The position numbers and the translations under genes are program-made. Below the pieces are notes generated by a model that had not been told where the DNA came from, did no database searches, and saw nothing but the letters and a program-made list of their open reading frames with translations. This document shows, one piece after another, positions 24,766-27,635 of a stretch of DNA of 27,635 nt (positions within the stretch are counted from its first letter, which is position 1; every line of letters begins with the position of its first letter). This stretch comes from CAZPZZ01 sp964591245. GTDB taxonomy: Bacteria; Acidobacteriota; Vicinamibacteria; Vicinamibacterales; UBA8438. The stretch is from NCBI GenBank assembly GCA_964591245.1, contig CAZPZZ010000046.1, positions 1 through 27,635 on the forward strand, written 5' to 3'.

Positions 24766-26670
24766 ATGAGTCGTTCTCAGAGAACAGGAGCGGTCAGGGG
24801 AACCACGTGGCTGCTTGCTGTGGCATTCGGTGTGATTGTTCTGACGGGCGGAAGTCTTCGGGCGGAAGTCCCGGGCACGGCGACCGTGACGGGCACGGTC
24901 ACGGCGTCGCAGTCGTTTCAGGCAGCTCAGGTCTATCTGCGCAATATTGACGCGGGCATTGTGTACATGGTGTACACGAACGCAGGGAGTTTTCGCGCAG
25001 TTGCCCTGTTTCCGGGCAATTACGAGATCAGCGCGAGCACGAAGTATCTCGAGTCTGGCGTACAAACCGTCACGCTTGGTGCGGGAGACGCCTCGGAGGT
25101 GAGTCTCAACATGCAAGCGCTCCAGGGTGCGGCGCCAGCGCTGGTCATTCCGGCTGGTCGAACCGCGATGGAGAGTGGGGCGTCCGGGCCGTTCGAGTAT
25201 GCAAGCTACGACGAGATTTATCCTCCAGGGCCAGGGAAGGCTGTTGCCGAGCAAGTGTGCATGGTCTGCCACGGCGAGAACTTCTTTGCCTCACGCCCGG
25301 CTGATGAACGCCAATGGAGGTCTCGTATTGATCACATGGTTGGCAGCACGCTTGGGGAAGAGGATCCCACCAGATACGGACAGGGGTTGCTCTCCTTCCG
25401 GGCGTCCATGTTTCGCTTCGGGCGGGAGGATCGTGACGATCTCCTGGAATATGTCGTCAAGAACTTTGGACCTGACAGCAAGGCCCGTCGTGTTCGCATT
25501 GAGGAGCACACGCCGATAGACGAGGAAGCTCTCGGCAAGGCGATGTACATCGAGTACTACCTCTCCACGGATGGACCAGGAGAAGGAAACAATGATCCGC
25601 AGTGGGCGCGGGACCGGGTTAGCCGTTACGGCCAAGATCCGCGTTTCGATGCCGATGGGAATGTCTGGCTCGTGGATCGCGGGATCCCCCACCGGTTGGT
25701 CAAGCTGAATCCGCGGACGGGTGAGCAGAAAGAGTGGCTCTACCCTGAACCCCGGAATGGGAACCACGAAATTCTTATCGATCCGACCGGGATGATCTGG
25801 CTACCGGAGCACCGAGGCCGGACCGGAGCCCAGGAAAAGCGGCTTTTGGGGTTCAACCCCGAGACGGAGGAGTTCGAGTACCAGATTCCGATGGATCCGG
25901 ACAACGTCGTCCGCAATCCTACGAAATTCCTCCAGTCGCTGGCGATGGACTCGAAGGGAAACATCTACGTGGGTTGGATTATGGGCGGCGCCCTGAGCAA
26001 GTGGGATCGGGCCACGGGTGAGGTGTCCGTGTTTCGGATTCCCACGCCGCACGCGATTCCCTACGGCGTGGTCGCCGACCGCAATGACAACATCTGGATC
26101 GCGTTGTGGAGTGGCGGCAAGATCGTCAAGTTCGATACATCGAACAACTCCTGGACGGAGTTCACGGCACCGACCTATCCCGCACATACACGGCGGCTGA
26201 ATGTGGATGCGGACAACAACATCTGGTGGGGAATCTATTCGGCTGGCAAGCGTTCTGGAAAATTGGTCAAGCTGGATCAGGCGACCGGTAAGATGACCGA
26301 GTGGTCGATCCCCCAGCAGAATTCCGAGCCCTACGATGTCGCTCCCGATCCCGCGGGTAACATCTGGGCTGCCGACGTTGGCCAGCGCACCGACGGAGAT
26401 CATGGCGCGTCGCTCTGGAAATTCAACCCGGAGAACGAGAAGTTCACGTTCTATCCGAAGCCGCAACGGCATGCGGATTCGCCCAAGATTCAGGTCACTC
26501 GTGACGGAGCTGTCTGGTATTCCCCACGGGGCAGTCGTGAGGCGCCGGCGTTTGGCGTGTTGTATCCCGACATGGATGCGATCGACTCTCTCGGGGCGTA
26601 CTACGAGTTCGGGCCTCCGGGGTATCCCTTTGAAGTGCAGGCTCCGAGTACTTCGGACGGACAGGAGTAA
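24766..26670 (+). CDS. Exported carboxypeptidase-regulatory / cytochrome c / seven-bladed propeller fusion
   Basis: 634 residues. The signal peptide is about 1-31 (TTWLLAVAFGVIVLTGG). Residues about 35-115 form a carboxypeptidase-regulatory-like beta-sandwich (VTGTVTASQSFQAAQVYL, then VALFPGNYEIS). A monohaem cytochrome c domain follows, with Cys165-Met-Val-Cys168-His169 (EQVCMVCHGENFF); Met in RASMFRFG could be the second haem ligand. From about 295 to 600 there are seven blades with a recurring D-x-x-G/N-N-I-W core (DADGNVW, DPTGMIW, DSKGNIY, DRNDNIW, DADNNIW, DPAGNIW, RDGAVW). This is the virginiamycin B lyase-like/SMP-30-like propeller. The haem suggests a periplasmic redox enzyme or electron acceptor rather than an antibiotic lyase. 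It follows the fusion barrel gene by 215 nt. Confidence 0.9.
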   Translation: MSRSQRTGAVRGTTWLLAVAFGVIVLTGGSLRAEVPGTATVTGTVTASQSFQAAQVYLRNIDAGIVYMVYTNAGSFRAVALFPGNYEISASTKYLESGVQTVTLGAGDASEVSLNMQALQGAAPALVIPAGRTAMESGASGPFEYASYDEIYPPGPGKAVAEQVCMVCHGENFFASRPADERQWRSRIDHMVGSTLGEEDPTRYGQGLLSFRASMFRFGREDRDDLLEYVVKNFGPDSKARRVRIEEHTPIDEEALGKAMYIEYYLSTDGPGEGNNDPQWARDRVSRYGQDPRFDADGNVWLVDRGIPHRLVKLNPRTGEQKEWLYPEPRNGNHEILIDPTGMIWLPEHRGRTGAQEKRLLGFNPETEEFEYQIPMDPDNVVRNPTKFLQSLAMDSKGNIYVGWIMGGALSKWDRATGEVSVFRIPTPHAIPYGVVADRNDNIWIALWSGGKIVKFDTSNNSWTEFTAPTYPAHTRRLNVDADNNIWWGIYSAGKRSGKLVKLDQATGKMTEWSIPQQNSEPYDVAPDPAGNIWAADVGQRTDGDHGASLWKFNPENEKFTFYPKPQRHADSPKIQVTRDGAVWYSPRGSREAPAFGVLYPDMDAIDSLGAYYEFGPPGYPFEVQAPSTSDGQE

Positions 26671-27021
26671 CAGTAGAAGAAGGCCGTGTGTGTCCTATCA
26701 CGCGGCGAATGTTACTCGGTAGGTGTGATAACGGGAGGCATCCACACCGGGGGTGTGGGTGCCTTCTGGTAGTTCGAGGCGGGCGTGGGGCCGGATACGA
26801 GAGAATCGGGCCCTGTCTCCGCCTTGCGCCCGCTTAGTGCTCTGGCACGTTAGACCGCAGTGCCTGAAGCCGATGTGCACGACTGCGGGCGCTTTTGGGC
26901 GACTCCAGATCTTCCTTGCCCTTTAGGAACGCGTCCTGTTCCGAAGCCTTGATCCGTCAAAGTGAGAGAGTTCTCGCCGAATGGACGACTGCGAGATGCT
27001 CTGTTGAAGCCGCCTGCAGGC
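26671..27021. other. Intergenic region between the propeller gene and bioB
   Basis: These 351 bases separate two convergent genes. They hold a strong hairpin at 26737-26763 and one arm of the inverted repeat at 27006-27042. Short ORFs inside lack ribosome binding sites and any recognisable family feature, so I see no gene here. Confidence 0.6.
26737..26763 (+). terminator. Long hairpin downstream of the propeller gene
   Basis: GGCATCCACACC and GGTGTGGGTGCC form a 12-bp stem (one T-G wobble) around a GGG loop, 66 nt after the stop. The downstream sequence starts TTCT but lacks a real T tract. It probably ends the plus-strand transcript or works in both directions. Confidence 0.5.
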
Positions 27022-27042
27022 TCAGGGAGAGGATGCGGCTTC
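27006..27042 (-). terminator. Inverted repeat over the bioB stop codon
   Basis: GAAGCCGC (27006-27013) and GCGGCTTC (27035-27042) are perfect 8-base arms around 21 bases that include the bioB stop. No T tract follows on the minus strand, so a terminator role is only possible. Confidence 0.25.
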
Positions 27043-27635
27043 CCGTAACTTGTGGAGGCCGAGCCGCGCGAGCAGGGATTGATCCGTTGATGCCTCCGGG
27101 TTGGGCGTTGTCAGTAACTGGTCGCCGAGAAAGATGGAATCGGCGCCGGCCAGGAAACAGAGAGCCTGCGTCGGCTCAGTCAGTTCTAGCCGCCCGGCGC
27201 TCAATCGTACCCACGTGCGTGGCATGAGGATACGCGCGACGGCGACCATGCGCACCAGATCTTCCCATGGCACCGGGTCCTGCTCTGCGAGAGTGGTGCC
27301 CTCCACAGGAACGAGGGTGTTGATGGGTACGCTTTCCGGCTGCGGATCCTGGCTGGCAAGTTCGTAGAGGAGATCGATGCGGTCCCCGTGTTCTTCGCCC
27401 ATACCGAGGATACCACCGCAACAGAGTTTGAGCCCTGCCTGGCGAGCTGTTTGCAAAGTGCGCCGTCGATCGTCATACGTGCGCGTGCCAATAATGTTGC
27501 CGTAGAACGCTGGACCGGTGTCGAGGTTGTGGTTGTAGTAATCCAGTCCGGCCTCGCGTAGTTGCTGAGCCTGATGCCGTTCCAGCATACCGAGGGTGGC
27601 GCAGGTTTCCAGGCCGAGCGCTTTTACCGATTGGA
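27022..27635 (-). CDS. bioB: Biotin synthase, C-terminal part (start off window)
   Basis: 203 residues are visible; the gene runs off the right edge, so the radical-SAM CxxxCxxC motif is not seen. The visible part matches BioB closely. GLETCATLGML holds the Cys equivalent to E. coli Cys128; YYNHNLDTGPAFYGNI and RTYDDRRRTL are family blocks. KLCCGGILGMGE holds the equivalent of Cys188, and VRLSAGR the equivalent of Arg260, the last of the [2Fe-2S] ligands. The enzyme inserts sulfur into dethiobiotin to form biotin, in the cytoplasm. It is a housekeeping gene convergent to the envelope genes, and so marks an end of the locus. The C-terminus is complete and ends 14 residues after TDQSLLAR. Confidence 0.97.
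   Translation of the reverse strand, partial: QSVKALGLETCATLGMLERHQAQQLREAGLDYYNHNLDTGPAFYGNIIGTRTYDDRRRTLQTARQAGLKLCCGGILGMGEEHGDRIDLLYELASQDPQPESVPINTLVPVEGTTLAEQDPVPWEDLVRMVAVARILMPRTWVRLSAGRLELTEPTQALCFLAGADSIFLGDQLLTTPNPEASTDQSLLARLGLHKLREAASSP

Noticed and set aside
24766..26670. Streptogramin (virginiamycin B) lyase resistance gene
   Set aside because: Only the propeller fold is shared; the fused haem domain and size argue against a dedicated antibiotic lyase.

Overview
The window reads as a chromosomal piece of a GC-rich, Gram-negative environmental bacterium. The gene mix suggests Acidobacteriota of the Vicinamibacteria type: two CBM9-like/DUF5916 outer-membrane barrels, many exported hydrolases, a tannase-family esterase, a cyclase-family protein, several c-type cytochromes and a TolB-like domain. 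This placement is inference from gene content; Gemmatimonadota is an alternative. A run of exactly 100 N at 1102-1201 shows a scaffolded draft or metagenome assembly. I see no tRNA, rRNA, CRISPR array, IS element or phage gene.

Layout. 1-877 (-): 3'-truncated single-pass membrane protein with a coiled coil and a long Pro/Thr/Ala-rich tail. 1203-4273 (+): DUF5916 barrel, then a small secreted matrixin-like metallopeptidase. 4367-6048 (-): octaheme c-type lipoprotein followed, 5 nt later, by a DUF2231 membrane protein. 6333-7652 (+): exported beta-lactamase-fold serine hydrolase, overlapping tail to tail with a small HExxH protein at 7639-8172 (-). 8437-11592 (+): RND efflux permease without an adaptor or outer-membrane channel next to it. 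11654-17093 (-): apparent operon of gamma-glutamyltranspeptidase, S9 peptidase and tannase/feruloyl-esterase-like protein, the last two joined by an ATGA overlap. 17368-19913 (+): cytochrome b561-like protein, Tat-exported sulfite-oxidase-fold molybdoprotein and cyclase-family hydrolase. 20111-26670 (+): exported amidohydrolase, a large TolB-like/CBM9-like/DUF5916 fusion, and an exported carboxypeptidase-regulatory/cytochrome c/seven-bladed propeller fusion. 27022-27635 (-): C-terminal part of biotin synthase.

How the genes work together. Nearly every complete product carries an export signal or membrane segments, so the region looks like an envelope and periplasm locus. It combines breakdown of peptides, glutathione-type gamma-glutamyl compounds, esters and cyclic amides with three separate haem/molybdenum redox modules. 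The most notable points are the TolB-like domain fused to a DUF5916 barrel, the octaheme lipoprotein/DUF2231 pair, the monohaem cytochrome-propeller fusion, and several strong dyads in the intergenic regions. Most genes belong to recognisable families; their substrates cannot be read from sequence alone.
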